A program made the position numbers and the translations under genes. This document shows positions 14,361 through 21,188 of a stretch of DNA of 32,334 nt, in pieces. The notes under the pieces are model-generated. The model did not search any database. It was not told where the DNA came from and saw only the letters and a list, made by a program, of their open reading frames with translations. The DNA is taken from positions 1 to 32,334 of the forward strand of contig CACMKJ010000008.1 of NCBI GenBank assembly GCA_902614225.1, given 5' to 3'. The first letter of the stretch is position 1. Each line of letters starts with the position of its first letter. Source of the DNA: Rhodospirillaceae bacterium (GTDB taxonomy: Bacteria > Pseudomonadota > Alphaproteobacteria > TMED109).

Positions 14361-15032
14361 CTATTCTAAGGCCATTTCCCAAAAATCAGTTTCTAATAAA
14401 GTAGAGGTTTTAAATATATTAATTAATTTTTTCCATTTATATGTTTTTTTATAGTTTTTTCCTAATCTTAATTTTATTGCATTATCGAAAAGCTTACCCA
14501 CTTCCTGAGAAATATTTTGATATTCTTCACTTGAATAAGTCTGTATCCATTTTTGATACATTTGATTTGATGGTTTGCTATTTTTAATTTTTAAACCTAT
14601 CTCAGCATAGCCAAGAACGCATGGCATAAGAGCACAAATTAAATCTAAAAAATCTCCTGAATGACCACAATTAAGTACATATCTAGTATAAGCAATATTT
14701 TTATTTTTTTCAGTTGCATTAACTAAAGTATGTTTTTTTATACCATAGCTTTTGCATAAATTAATATGTAAATCCATTTCAAAATTTATTAAACCGTTTA
14801 CTGTATTAGAACAGATTTTCATTTCTTCTAAGTTTTCCGATTTAACTATTGCTAAAGACCATGCCTTTGAAAATTGAATTAGAAATAGGTAATCTTGAAT
14901 TAAGTAATTAATGAATTTACTTTTTTGAAGAGTATTATTTGAAAGTCTTTTTATAAAACTGTGGTTAGTATAGTATTTCCATTCTTTTGCAGTTTTTTTT
15001 TTAAGTATTAAGAAACTCTGCCCATAAAACAT
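14361..15032 (-). CDS. tenA: TenA/thiaminase II family protein
   Basis: 223 residues, the usual TenA length. TenA proteins hydrolyse damaged thiamin pyrimidines for salvage, in the cytosol. Motifs seen: W-x-x-Y-x-x-HSF at the N-terminus, FINYLIQDYLFLIQF, TRYVLNCGHSGDFLDLICALMPCVLGYAEIG (the Cys fits the family's catalytic Cys), WIQTYSSEEY, and a C-terminal LLETDFWEMAL carrying the conserved Glu. GAGAGG lies 8 nt before the ATG, unlike the array genes. No TPP riboswitch signature is visible upstream. Confidence 0.85.
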   Translation of the reverse strand: MFYGQSFLILKKKTAKEWKYYTNHSFIKRLSNNTLQKSKFINYLIQDYLFLIQFSKAWSLAIVKSENLEEMKICSNTVNGLINFEMDLHINLCKSYGIKKHTLVNATEKNKNIAYTRYVLNCGHSGDFLDLICALMPCVLGYAEIGLKIKNSKPSNQMYQKWIQTYSSEEYQNISQEVGKLFDNAIKLRLGKNYKKTYKWKKLINIFKTSTLLETDFWEMALE

Positions 15033-15211
15033 AAAAATACCTCTCTGTATATTTAATTTATAATTATGTTAATAAATTTATTATATGATATCTTAAGAAT
15101 AATATATATATTCATTTATGCTTTAATTATTATATTAAAAATTTATGATTAACGGAGCAACAAATTACACTTTATATAGATTGATAATAATTGAATATTA
15201 ATTAAAAAAAA

Positions 15212-15655
15212 ATGAAATTTATAAAACTCATAATAGGACTAGTTTTTTTCAACTCATTTCTAAGCGCTGAAGACTTTAAAAGAGAAGGTTCAGGTTTTAG
15301 TGAGACAGAGGAGTTTTTGTATGATAATAATAAGGTTATTAATTATAAAAATCAAACAACTTGGAAGGATAGTATAGGTAATTATGGAATATCTAAATGT
15401 TTAGGCCTTATAGTATCTGATAAAAAAAATAATATTATAGATTATAAAATGTATTGTAATTATACAGATCAAAATGAAGATAAGTTTACGCATAAATACG
15501 AAAGAGATACTGACTTTTCTGCTGGAGTAGGCAGTAGTATTATAATTTCTGGTACAGGAAAATGGGTAAAATATATTGGCACCAGCTGTACTTATGCTAT
15601 AGATTATTTGAGTAAAGCACTTTTCATTGTTGAAAAATGTAATTCTAGTCAATAA
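15212..15655 (+). CDS. Array family exported protein, copy 19
   Basis: Boxes are WKDSIGNYG, KCLG, YCNYTDQNEDKFT (Trp lost), FSAGVG, GTGKWVKYIGTSCTYAI and EKCNSSQ. It has the short C-terminus with KCK changed to KCN. No family-register promoter was found: the -10 position reads AATTAA. It is the last member of the array and is separated from the others by tenA. Confidence 0.88.
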   Translation: MKFIKLIIGLVFFNSFLSAEDFKREGSGFSETEEFLYDNNKVINYKNQTTWKDSIGNYGISKCLGLIVSDKKNNIIDYKMYCNYTDQNEDKFTHKYERDTDFSAGVGSSIIISGTGKWVKYIGTSCTYAIDYLSKALFIVEKCNSSQ

Positions 15656-15708
15656 TGTTTTAGTCTTATATATTTATATTCATAATTAATTTTACTGTAT
15701 ATATTTAG

Positions 15709-16428
15709 ATGAAGTTATTTTTTTTATTTATATTTCTCACTTTCTCAAAACATACATTTTGCATTGATATAGAATATAAAGATTTATCAAAAGTTGATGG
15801 TATTTATTATAAAAATAATTCTAAAAAGTCTTTTACAGGAAATGTAACTGGTAATATAACAGGAAATTTTATAAATGGAAAAAAAACAGGAGTTTTTTTA
15901 AAGTTTTATAAAGACGGTAAAATACTTAGTAAGTCAAGCTATCGAGAAAATAAACTTAATGGACAATCATTAGAGTATTACAGAAATGGTAATCTATTGA
16001 GTAAAAAATATTATAATGAAAATAAACTTAATGGTGAGTTTTTTAATTATTTTAGTTTTGGTCAAGTCTACAGTAAAAGTTTTTATGTGAATAATAAGTT
16101 AGAAGGCAGGTATGTCGAATATTATAAGAATGGTCAAATACATATAGAAAAGAATTATAAAAATAATATTCTTGAAGGTGAATATATTTCTTATCATGAA
16201 TATGAATTTAATATAGTTAAACAAATAAAGAGTAAGAAAAATTATGTTAATGGAAAAGTTGATGGAGAATTCTCAGAATATCATGAAAATGGAAAACTAA
16301 AAAATTTAGGTTTTTATAATAATGGTAAAATTGAAGGAAAATATTATTTTTTTGATAGAAAAGGAAATATTAAAGAAAAGAGATTATATAAAGACGGAAA
16401 CTTAATCAGAGTAACTAAAATGAATTAA
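15709..16428 (+). CDS. Exported MORN-repeat-variant protein
   Basis: A signal peptide (MKLFFLFIFLTFSKHTFC) is followed by seven or more repeats of about 23 residues with the core GxxxEYYxNGxLxxKxxYxxxKLxG. This is typical of the MORN_2 / COG2849 family, whose roles range from scaffolding to toxin-antidote-associated proteins. One repeat is longer (the EYEFNIVKQIKSK insertion). It lies next to the array but has none of its boxes or cysteines. Function is not inferable. Confidence 0.8.
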   Translation: MKLFFLFIFLTFSKHTFCIDIEYKDLSKVDGIYYKNNSKKSFTGNVTGNITGNFINGKKTGVFLKFYKDGKILSKSSYRENKLNGQSLEYYRNGNLLSKKYYNENKLNGEFFNYFSFGQVYSKSFYVNNKLEGRYVEYYKNGQIHIEKNYKNNILEGEYISYHEYEFNIVKQIKSKKNYVNGKVDGEFSEYHENGKLKNLGFYNNGKIEGKYYFFDRKGNIKEKRLYKDGNLIRVTKMN

Positions 16429-16431
16429 TTA

Positions 16432-16457
16432 GATGAGGTAGCATATGCTACCCCATC
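16432..16457. terminator. Bidirectional terminator hairpin
   Basis: The palindrome GGTAGCATATGCTACC is extended by GATG/CATC across one mismatch. It sits between the stops of the MORN gene (16428) and the convergent 35-residue gene (16465). Moderately AT-rich tails lie on both sides. Confidence 0.6.
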
Positions 16458-16464
16458 ATCCTTA

Positions 16465-16572
16465 TTATTTAAAAAGCTTTGAACTGAAAATAGATAAAAG
16501 TTTAAATAACTTTCTTCTATTCTCGATGGCTTGTCTTTCTTTTATAAAGTAATATAAAGACATTCTATCCAT
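16465..16572 (-). CDS. 35-residue basic protein under a glutamine riboswitch
   Basis: Not in the ORF track. AAGGAAG lies 6 nt before ATG 16572. The product reads MDRMSLYYFIKERQ... and ends FSSKLFK. It is lysine- and arginine-rich, with a likely amphipathic helix (AIENRRKLFKLLSIF) and no signal peptide. It directly follows two tandem glutamine aptamers and precedes a terminator, so it is the whole payload of that transcript. In cyanobacteria the same RNA class controls short basic proteins that inactivate glutamine synthetase. A similar role here is inference. Confidence 0.7.
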   Translation of the reverse strand: MDRMSLYYFIKERQAIENRRKLFKLLSIFSSKLFK

Positions 16573-16609
16573 AATTCACTTCCTTTCTTAAAAAATTAAA
16601 AAAGTTAGT

Positions 16610-16713
16610 GCGTTCCTTCGGTACCATTACCTACTTCCGTCTCTTGAAGAGATGAACGAATGTAATGCGTTCCTTCAGGCTAGAAGCCTTACTTCCGTCT
16701 AGATAGATGAACG
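16610..16713 (-). promoter_or_regulatory. Tandem glutamine (glnA-type) riboswitch
   Basis: Two aptamers on the minus strand (16667-16713 first, 16610-16658 second) are 8 nt apart. Each reads CGTTCAT-hairpin-GACGGAAGTA-hairpin-GAAGGAACGC, matching the glnA RNA consensus I know: an outer CGTTC/GAACG stem, conserved GACGGAAGUA and GAAGGAACGC. The variable stems differ but still pair: TCTA/TAGA versus CTCT/AGAG, and AGGCT/AGCCT versus GGTA/TACC. This covariation supports functional RNA. Tandem copies suggest steeper glutamine sensing. Confidence 0.92.
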
Positions 16714-16719
16714 TCTTTA

Positions 16720-16746
16720 AAATTTAGTATATTTTATACTAAATTT
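16720..16746. promoter_or_regulatory. Perfect inverted repeat upstream of the riboswitch
   Basis: AAATTTAGTAT (16720-16730) and ATACTAAATTT (16736-16746) flank ATTTT. On the minus strand the inner TATACT would be a -10 for a transcript starting just before the first aptamer. The repeat could therefore be an operator over the promoter. Confidence 0.5.
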
Positions 16747-16821
16747 AAAGATAATAATTTTATTTGCTGTGTTTTATCAGAATTGATAAACTTTAAATAT
16801 TACTATAACTTTTGAGGTATC

Positions 16822-17319
16822 ATGAAATATTTAATAATTATTACTATTCTAATTCTAAATACATTTATTTATGCTGAAACTCTTTACTATAAGAAAGTAA
16901 ACTCCGCTGAAGAAGATGCAGGCTTAATGCAGGTAGAATTTCCTGATGATTGTCTAGAAATAATAGAAATTAGAAATGATAATTCTTTAGAATTTAAAAA
17001 TAATAATGTAGTAGATAAAATAGTGTCTGAATGTAATGCTTTTCTTAAAGGAAAAAAAGTAAAAAATACTTTTAAAGCTGGCTCAGATAAAATCTTAGAT
17101 ACTGGTAAAAAAGTTAAAGAAGGTTTAAAATCAGGCACAGAAAATTTTATTGACTCAGTAGCTAAAGATACAAATGTTATTATAGATGATACAGTAGAAA
17201 TAACAGATGGAATAGTTAGTGGTACTGGTAAGGTAATTAGTGGTACTATTAAGACAGGAAGTAAAATTACCTCTGGCGTATCATCATTTTTTAAGGGTAT
17301 ATTTAGTTCAGAAAATTAA
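16822..17319 (+). CDS. Exported amphipathic-repeat protein
   Basis: 165 residues. The signal peptide (MKYLIIITILILNTFIYA) is followed by a short region with two cysteines (DDCLEI, SECNAF). About 90 residues of imperfect 11-12-residue amphipathic repeats then run to the C-terminus: DTGKKVKEGLKSG, GTENFIDSVAKD, GTGKVISGTIKTG, SKITSGVSSFFKG. The repeats resemble apolipoprotein- or YtxH-like helices. The start has a GAGGT ribosome site. Not recognised as a named family. Confidence 0.7.
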   Translation: MKYLIIITILILNTFIYAETLYYKKVNSAEEDAGLMQVEFPDDCLEIIEIRNDNSLEFKNNNVVDKIVSECNAFLKGKKVKNTFKAGSDKILDTGKKVKEGLKSGTENFIDSVAKDTNVIIDDTVEITDGIVSGTGKVISGTIKTGSKITSGVSSFFKGIFSSEN

Positions 17320-17368
17320 AAAAATTTAAGCTATTTTTTATTAAATTTTTAATTATAATAATTTAAAA

Positions 17369-17548
17369 ATGATAAATATACTATTTAAAACAGCTATTAA
17401 AAAACTAGCTTTTAAGCTAGCCACAGATGAAAACCTCAGAAATAAAGTAAAGACTGGAATATCTAATGCTCAAGAATTGAATTCGCAGGGCGAGTTAATC
17501 AAATCATTGGGAAAGGCAGCAGGGCGAATTAAACGCAAACTAAAATAG
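17369..17548 (+). CDS. 59-residue basic cytosolic protein
   Basis: Below the ORF-track cutoff. It reads MINILFKTAIKKLAFKLATD, then KVKTGISNAQELNSQGELIKSLGKAAGRIKRKLK: helical, basic, no signal peptide. The pattern recalls short uncharacterised alphaproteobacterial proteins. It lies 49 nt after the amphipathic-repeat gene and 24 nt before the adhesin-E-like gene, so the three may share a transcript. Confidence 0.6.
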   Translation: MINILFKTAIKKLAFKLATDENLRNKVKTGISNAQELNSQGELIKSLGKAAGRIKRKLK

Positions 17549-17572
17549 CACAATTCATTTAGATTTAAACTT

Positions 17573-17983
17573 ATGAAGAATTTAATACTAACACTCATTC
17601 TACTACTTATTTTTTTATTTTGCTTAAATACTAAAGCCAAAGATTGGACTGAAATAACAAAAGGAGAGAATGGGCATATTTTTTTTGTTGATATGATAAA
17701 ATTAAATGAAAATAAAGGTTATATTTATTTTTGGCAATTAATTAATTATAATAAAAGAGATGAATATGGTGATATGTCTGCTAAAATTTATGTGAAGGCA
17801 GAATGTGAAGCGTTTAAGTTTAAATGGATGAAAGTATCTTATCATAAAATGTCGATGGGAAAAGATTTTGTAAAGCCAGGTAATCCATCAAAGTTAGTTT
17901 CAGGATGGCAGTTTCCTAGTATTGGCAGTACTTCCTATGCAGTATTAGACCATGTCTGTAAAAATAAAGGCGTGTTTTTATAA
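17573..17983 (+). CDS. Surface-adhesin protein E-like exported protein
   Basis: 136 residues with a signal peptide ending near NTKAKD. DWTEITKGENGHIFFVDMIKL is followed by GYIYFWQLINY, EYGDMSAKIYVKAECEAFKFKWMKVSYH and MGKDF. The order W-x-x-I, F-V-D, WxLxxY, S-x-K, xxCxxxKxRWxxxS matches the protein E-like (Adhesin_E) domain as I know it. Binding role unknown here. Confidence 0.65.
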   Translation: MKNLILTLILLLIFLFCLNTKAKDWTEITKGENGHIFFVDMIKLNENKGYIYFWQLINYNKRDEYGDMSAKIYVKAECEAFKFKWMKVSYHKMSMGKDFVKPGNPSKLVSGWQFPSIGSTSYAVLDHVCKNKGVFL

Positions 17984-17998
17984 TTAAGAGCCTTTTTC

Positions 17999-18175
17999 AT
18001 GAGATATTTTTTTTATAGCCTTCTAATTATACTTTTTATTGTGACTATAATAAGGCAAGACAGTAAAATAAGAAAAGATCAGTTATGCAAAGAAGGATTA
18101 TTTTTCCAAATGATCTTTAAAAAGTGTACACCAAGAGACTTTCTCTTAAAGGAAGATGAACAAGAAAATATTTAA
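17999..18175 (+). CDS. 58-residue single-helix membrane protein
   Basis: Not in the ORF track. MRYFFYSLLIILFIVTIIRQ forms one N-terminal membrane segment, followed by a soluble tail with two cysteines (LCKEGLFF, KKCTPRDF). It starts 16 nt after the preceding stop. Unrecognised. Confidence 0.5.
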   Translation: MRYFFYSLLIILFIVTIIRQDSKIRKDQLCKEGLFFQMIFKKCTPRDFLLKEDEQENI

Positions 18176-18215
18176 ATATTTTTTTAAATACTAAAATAAT
18201 AGATATATAGTGATT

Positions 18216-18621
18216 ATGGACTTGAGATATCTATTTTTTTAACTAACTGCAATTTATTTTTTTTCATTTTCCTTGTACTCTAATGTAGGGTATCTATTGT
18301 ATTATTTTTTATGCTGATAATAAAAAAGTCTTTAATAGGGTTGGATAAGAGTTATGAAAGAGAAAAAAATAAATGGATAAGATTAGAAAATGTAGAATTT
18401 TTAGAAAAAAATATATTTTATATTTATAAAAACTAATAAAAAAATACTTTGACAAGAATTCTAGGATTACTATTAAAATTACAAAAGTTATTAATAATTC
18501 AAGATTTTTTGATTATCAAAGTGTTGTAAGCAATGATTTTTTACAAATAGATGCTATAAAAGAAATAAGTATAAAAAATCTTCAAAAAGACTTCTATTAT
18601 ACTATAGATTATAAAGAATAA
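18216..18621 (+). pseudogene. Decayed gene of unknown family
   Basis: ATG 18216 (TATATA 6 nt upstream) opens MDLRYLFF and stops at once. Frame shifting recovers a hydrophobic start, then ADNKKVFNRVG, then KWIRLENVEFLEKNIFYIYKN. After a stop, a 60-codon segment without a start codon reads FFDYQSVVSNDFLQIDAIKEI...FYYTIDYKE. The pieces look like fragments of one small exported protein broken by several frameshifts. The adhesin-E-like layout is possible but unproven. Confidence 0.45.
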
Positions 18622-18626
18622 TATTA

Positions 18627-19478
18627 TTGAAAAGTAAAAATAAAATAAAAAATTGTTTAAAGAAACACCTTATTGATTTTGGGTTTAGATTTTTTAGTAA
18701 TTTTGATCAATATTACCTTTGGCAAGAAGACTGCTTTGAAAAAAGTAAAATTTCTACTGTGACTAAAAAAAAATATATAAGGTTTTTGGAAAAAAATTTA
18801 AATAGTAATAGTTATAGTTTGGGTGATGACTTTTATGATTTGATAGCAAAACAAAAAAAATTGATGTTAATTGCACACTCAATGAAATCAAATGAAATAC
18901 TAAATAGTGGACTATCTGTAATAAATGAACTTAAAGAAAATATAAACATTCTTGATATTGGTTGTAACTCAGGGTATTTAACTTCATTTTACGCTAAAGT
19001 ATTTTCTAATTCTAATTTTGTAGGATTTGATAAAAGCAGGAATTCTATATTACAAGCCTTTAAAATAATTAATTTTAAGCAATATAATAATCTAGTTTTA
19101 TCTCACGATTATAATATTTTAACTAAATATAAGTTCAATTTTATAACCGATACACAGTGTTTTTGTACCTTAAATAGAGAAGAGTTATCTACTATATTAG
19201 ATCTATTAAAAAAATCCTTGCATTTAAATACTAAAATAATATCTATAAGTGCCCTTAGAAATGAAGAAAATGCTGATATTTTTTTAAAATTATTTTTTAA
19301 AAAAGGATTATTTGTAGAAAGCATAACTCCATTATTTGTTGATACTTTAAACGGAATAGTTGCGTATACGAAAATAATATTTACTAAAAAAAAGAATAAC
19401 AATAATTTTAATTTAAACTTATACTTTAAAAATGTTAGAAAAAAAATTTCTATATTAAATTTAATTAATTTAAATTAA
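18627..19478 (+). CDS. Class I SAM-dependent methyltransferase
   Basis: 283 residues from a TTG start. The glycine-rich SAM motif I is INILDIGCNSGYLTSFYA (about residues 105-122) and motif II is NFVGFDKSRNSILQA. Later strands are FNFITDTQCFCTLNREE and NTKIISISALRNEE. An N-terminal helical region of about 100 residues and a basic C-terminal tail are unassigned, so the substrate is unknown. The start codon choice is uncertain because no strong ribosome site precedes it. Confidence 0.75.
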   Translation: MKSKNKIKNCLKKHLIDFGFRFFSNFDQYYLWQEDCFEKSKISTVTKKKYIRFLEKNLNSNSYSLGDDFYDLIAKQKKLMLIAHSMKSNEILNSGLSVINELKENINILDIGCNSGYLTSFYAKVFSNSNFVGFDKSRNSILQAFKIINFKQYNNLVLSHDYNILTKYKFNFITDTQCFCTLNREELSTILDLLKKSLHLNTKIISISALRNEENADIFLKLFFKKGLFVESITPLFVDTLNGIVAYTKIIFTKKKNNNNFNLNLYFKNVRKKISILNLINLN

Positions 19479-19497
19479 TATTTTTAGGGAGGAGAAT

Positions 19498-20109
19498 ATG
19501 AAATTTATTAAGTTTTTATTTATACTATGTATTATATTTTTAATTAGTAAAAGTTATTCAAATGAGCATGAAGGAGTACTTAGTTACTTAAAAGGATCAG
19601 ATAAGTACAGCTACTTTTATAAATTAATAAAGAAAGCTAATTATGAAAAACTTTTTATTAAAGAGTCTAAATTTAAAAAAGTATTATATATTCCTGATAA
19701 TGATGCCTTTGATAGATTACCACCAAGGCTACAGAAATATATATGGGACGAAACAGATAATGATGCTGCTAAGAAGGTTATTAAAACGCATTTATATACA
19801 GGATCAGTGAAGCAAGTTTTTAAGGATCCAAATAAAAAAGTAGTTATCGTAGAACGAATAGAGCTAAATGGCGAAAAAGTAAAGATTTATAGCAATAGTG
19901 ATCTTTTTGTTAAAGATATGGTAAATAAAAAAAAAGCAATAATAAAAGATTATACAGAAATAGTTCCTGTAAGCTGTGTTATGTATTTACAGCCTAGCTT
20001 TTCTGATGACAGATTAAGTGATTTAGAAAAAAAAGAATCTTTTGTGACAAGTTGCTGTATGTTGAGTGATCAAGAAATAGATAACTTTATGAAAGGCGAT
20101 ACTATATAG
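19498..20109 (+). CDS. Exported fasciclin (FAS1)-like protein
   Basis: 203 residues. GGGAGGAG precedes the ATG, a strong ribosome site. The signal peptide ends near SKSYSN. The FAS1 pattern follows: YFYKLIKKANYEKLF, then FKKVLYIPDNDAFDRLPPRL (H1-like), then KVIKTHLYTGSV (H2-like) and a final strand region. FAS1 domains act in adhesion. The last 40 residues add cysteines (SCVMYL, SCCML) outside the domain. It overlaps the convergent GFA gene by 8 nt. Confidence 0.75.
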   Translation: MKFIKFLFILCIIFLISKSYSNEHEGVLSYLKGSDKYSYFYKLIKKANYEKLFIKESKFKKVLYIPDNDAFDRLPPRLQKYIWDETDNDAAKKVIKTHLYTGSVKQVFKDPNKKVVIVERIELNGEKVKIYSNSDLFVKDMVNKKKAIIKDYTEIVPVSCVMYLQPSFSDDRLSDLEKKESFVTSCCMLSDQEIDNFMKGDTI

Positions 20110-20488
20110 ATTTGATAAAATCCAAGTTTTTTTCAAAATTACTACCATCAAATTTTATAATTTGACTAATTTTTGGAGGATTTTCCACACTATTATAGTT
20201 TATACTAAATGCATTCTGATGGGATCTGGGTTGGTAAAAACTTTTTATTCCACAAAATTTACAAAAAAAGTGTTTGGCTTTTTTTGTGCCAAACTGGTAG
20301 CTTTTAATATTTTTTTTATTGCTAATTAGTTTGAAATCTTCATGGGGAATTATTAAGTGCAAGTATCTTAAGGGCTTACATATAGTACAGTTACATTTAA
20401 TTAGTTTTACTTTAATTTGAGAAACAAACTCAAATAATACTTTTTTGCAATGACAGCCTGCTAAGTATTTTTTTTTTACTGTATCCAT
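20102..20488 (-). CDS. GFA/CENP-V family zinc protein
   Basis: About 128 residues. Zinc ligands follow the family order: AGCHCKKVLFEF, KCNCTIC and HFFCKFCGIKSFYQPRS. The GFA fold is named for the glutathione-dependent formaldehyde-activating enzyme, but most members have unknown substrates. I chose ATG 20488 (MDTVKKKYLAGCHC) over the GTG at 20500 used by the ORF track, because family members start close to the first Cys pair. Confidence 0.85.
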   Translation of the reverse strand: MDTVKKKYLAGCHCKKVLFEFVSQIKVKLIKCNCTICKPLRYLHLIIPHEDFKLISNKKNIKSYQFGTKKAKHFFCKFCGIKSFYQPRSHQNAFSINYNSVENPPKISQIIKFDGSNFEKNLDFIKSI

Positions 20489-20507
20489 TACAAATAGCAC
20501 ATATCAT

Positions 20508-21188
20508 TTATGCATTAGTGTCTATTACATTACTTTTTTGTTTTTGTTCTATAGAGTGATAATTATAAAAATTATGATAGATAGATTCTTTCTTTATTAC
20601 TGAAATGGAACTAGGGGCATGAAGCTGTTCTTTTGTATCTTCAATTGTTGATTTTGAGGATTTAATAAAACTCCGAGCATTACCTGAACTTTCTATTAAT
20701 TTATTATTTTCCTTTAAGATAGAATTTGTAATATTTGATTCTTTTGTAGATTTAGGTTTGATTGCTACTTTATTTGTAGGCATTAGTTTATTAAGTAACC
20801 ATCCTCCTATTCCTTTTGCTAATCCCATAGGACCGCCGCCATATATGGCTCCACCAATAGCAGACTGAACAATATCTAATGATTTGCCAGTTTTATTTGC
20901 CATATTATTTAAAGTGCTGATTATAGGCAGGTGATTAATTGGATTTAATGTATTTAACAACCAAGATGAGAGGTTAGTATTGTCATTTCTATTTATATTA
21001 GATTTTTCAATATTATTTTTTTGTAAAGCAATAGTTAATTCTTGAGTAAACAATTTTCCATTTGTTACATTCATATTTTTAATTTTAGTACTTTTAATTT
21101 GGGTTGATTTGACTGTAAAATTTTGTGCTATTTTACCATTGTTTAAGTAGCGAGTGTTATACATCATTATATGGTTTTTATTTTCCAT
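20508..21188 (-). CDS. Unknown protein coupled to motB
   Basis: About 226 residues, soluble, low-complexity polar ends. A central constrained segment reads NKTGKSLDIVQSAIGGAIYGGGPMGLAKGIGGWLLNKLMP, which could be an amphipathic or membrane-interacting hairpin. The ATG at 21188 overlaps the motB stop by 11 nt, implying translational coupling with the stator operon. An earlier TTG (21200) and later ATGs are alternatives. Not recognised, and a motility role is inference from coupling alone. Confidence 0.6.
   Translation of the reverse strand: MENKNHIMMYNTRYLNNGKIAQNFTVKSTQIKSTKIKNMNVTNGKLFTQELTIALQKNNIEKSNINRNDNTNLSSWLLNTLNPINHLPIISTLNNMANKTGKSLDIVQSAIGGAIYGGGPMGLAKGIGGWLLNKLMPTNKVAIKPKSTKESNITNSILKENNKLIESSGNARSFIKSSKSTIEDTKEQLHAPSSISVIKKESIYHNFYNYHSIEQKQKSNVIDTNA

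Larger units (their letters stand above)
238..15655. repeat. Array of small exported paralogues (19 intact, 2 broken)
   Basis: Nineteen ORFs of about 150 residues share one layout. A hydrophobic signal peptide is followed by a variable strand-rich stretch and a WxDxxGxYG box. Then come Cys1 (KCxG), Cys2 (CExxDQNxxKFW), an R-x-S...DAGVG box, a GTGKxxxLxGxxCxYAVxYL box with Cys3, and a final KCK with Cys4. Four cysteines after export suggest two disulfides. No lipobox or anchor is seen, so they should be periplasmic or secreted. Two C-terminal types occur: some end right after KCK, others carry a charged tail such as KISEEIFNKL. The GTGK-glycine pattern recalls allene-oxide-cyclase-like beta barrels, but that fold call is inference. 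Confidence 0.9.

Noticed and set aside
15033-15211. TPP riboswitch upstream of tenA
   Set aside because: No CUGAGA/ACCUGAUC-type conserved blocks on the minus strand. Only a normal ribosome site is present.
238-16428. Polymorphic-toxin immunity array (small paralogues next to a MORN-repeat protein)
   Set aside because: Immunity arrays normally accompany a large toxin with a delivery domain. None is present, and every copy has its own signal peptide and conserved disulfide pattern.
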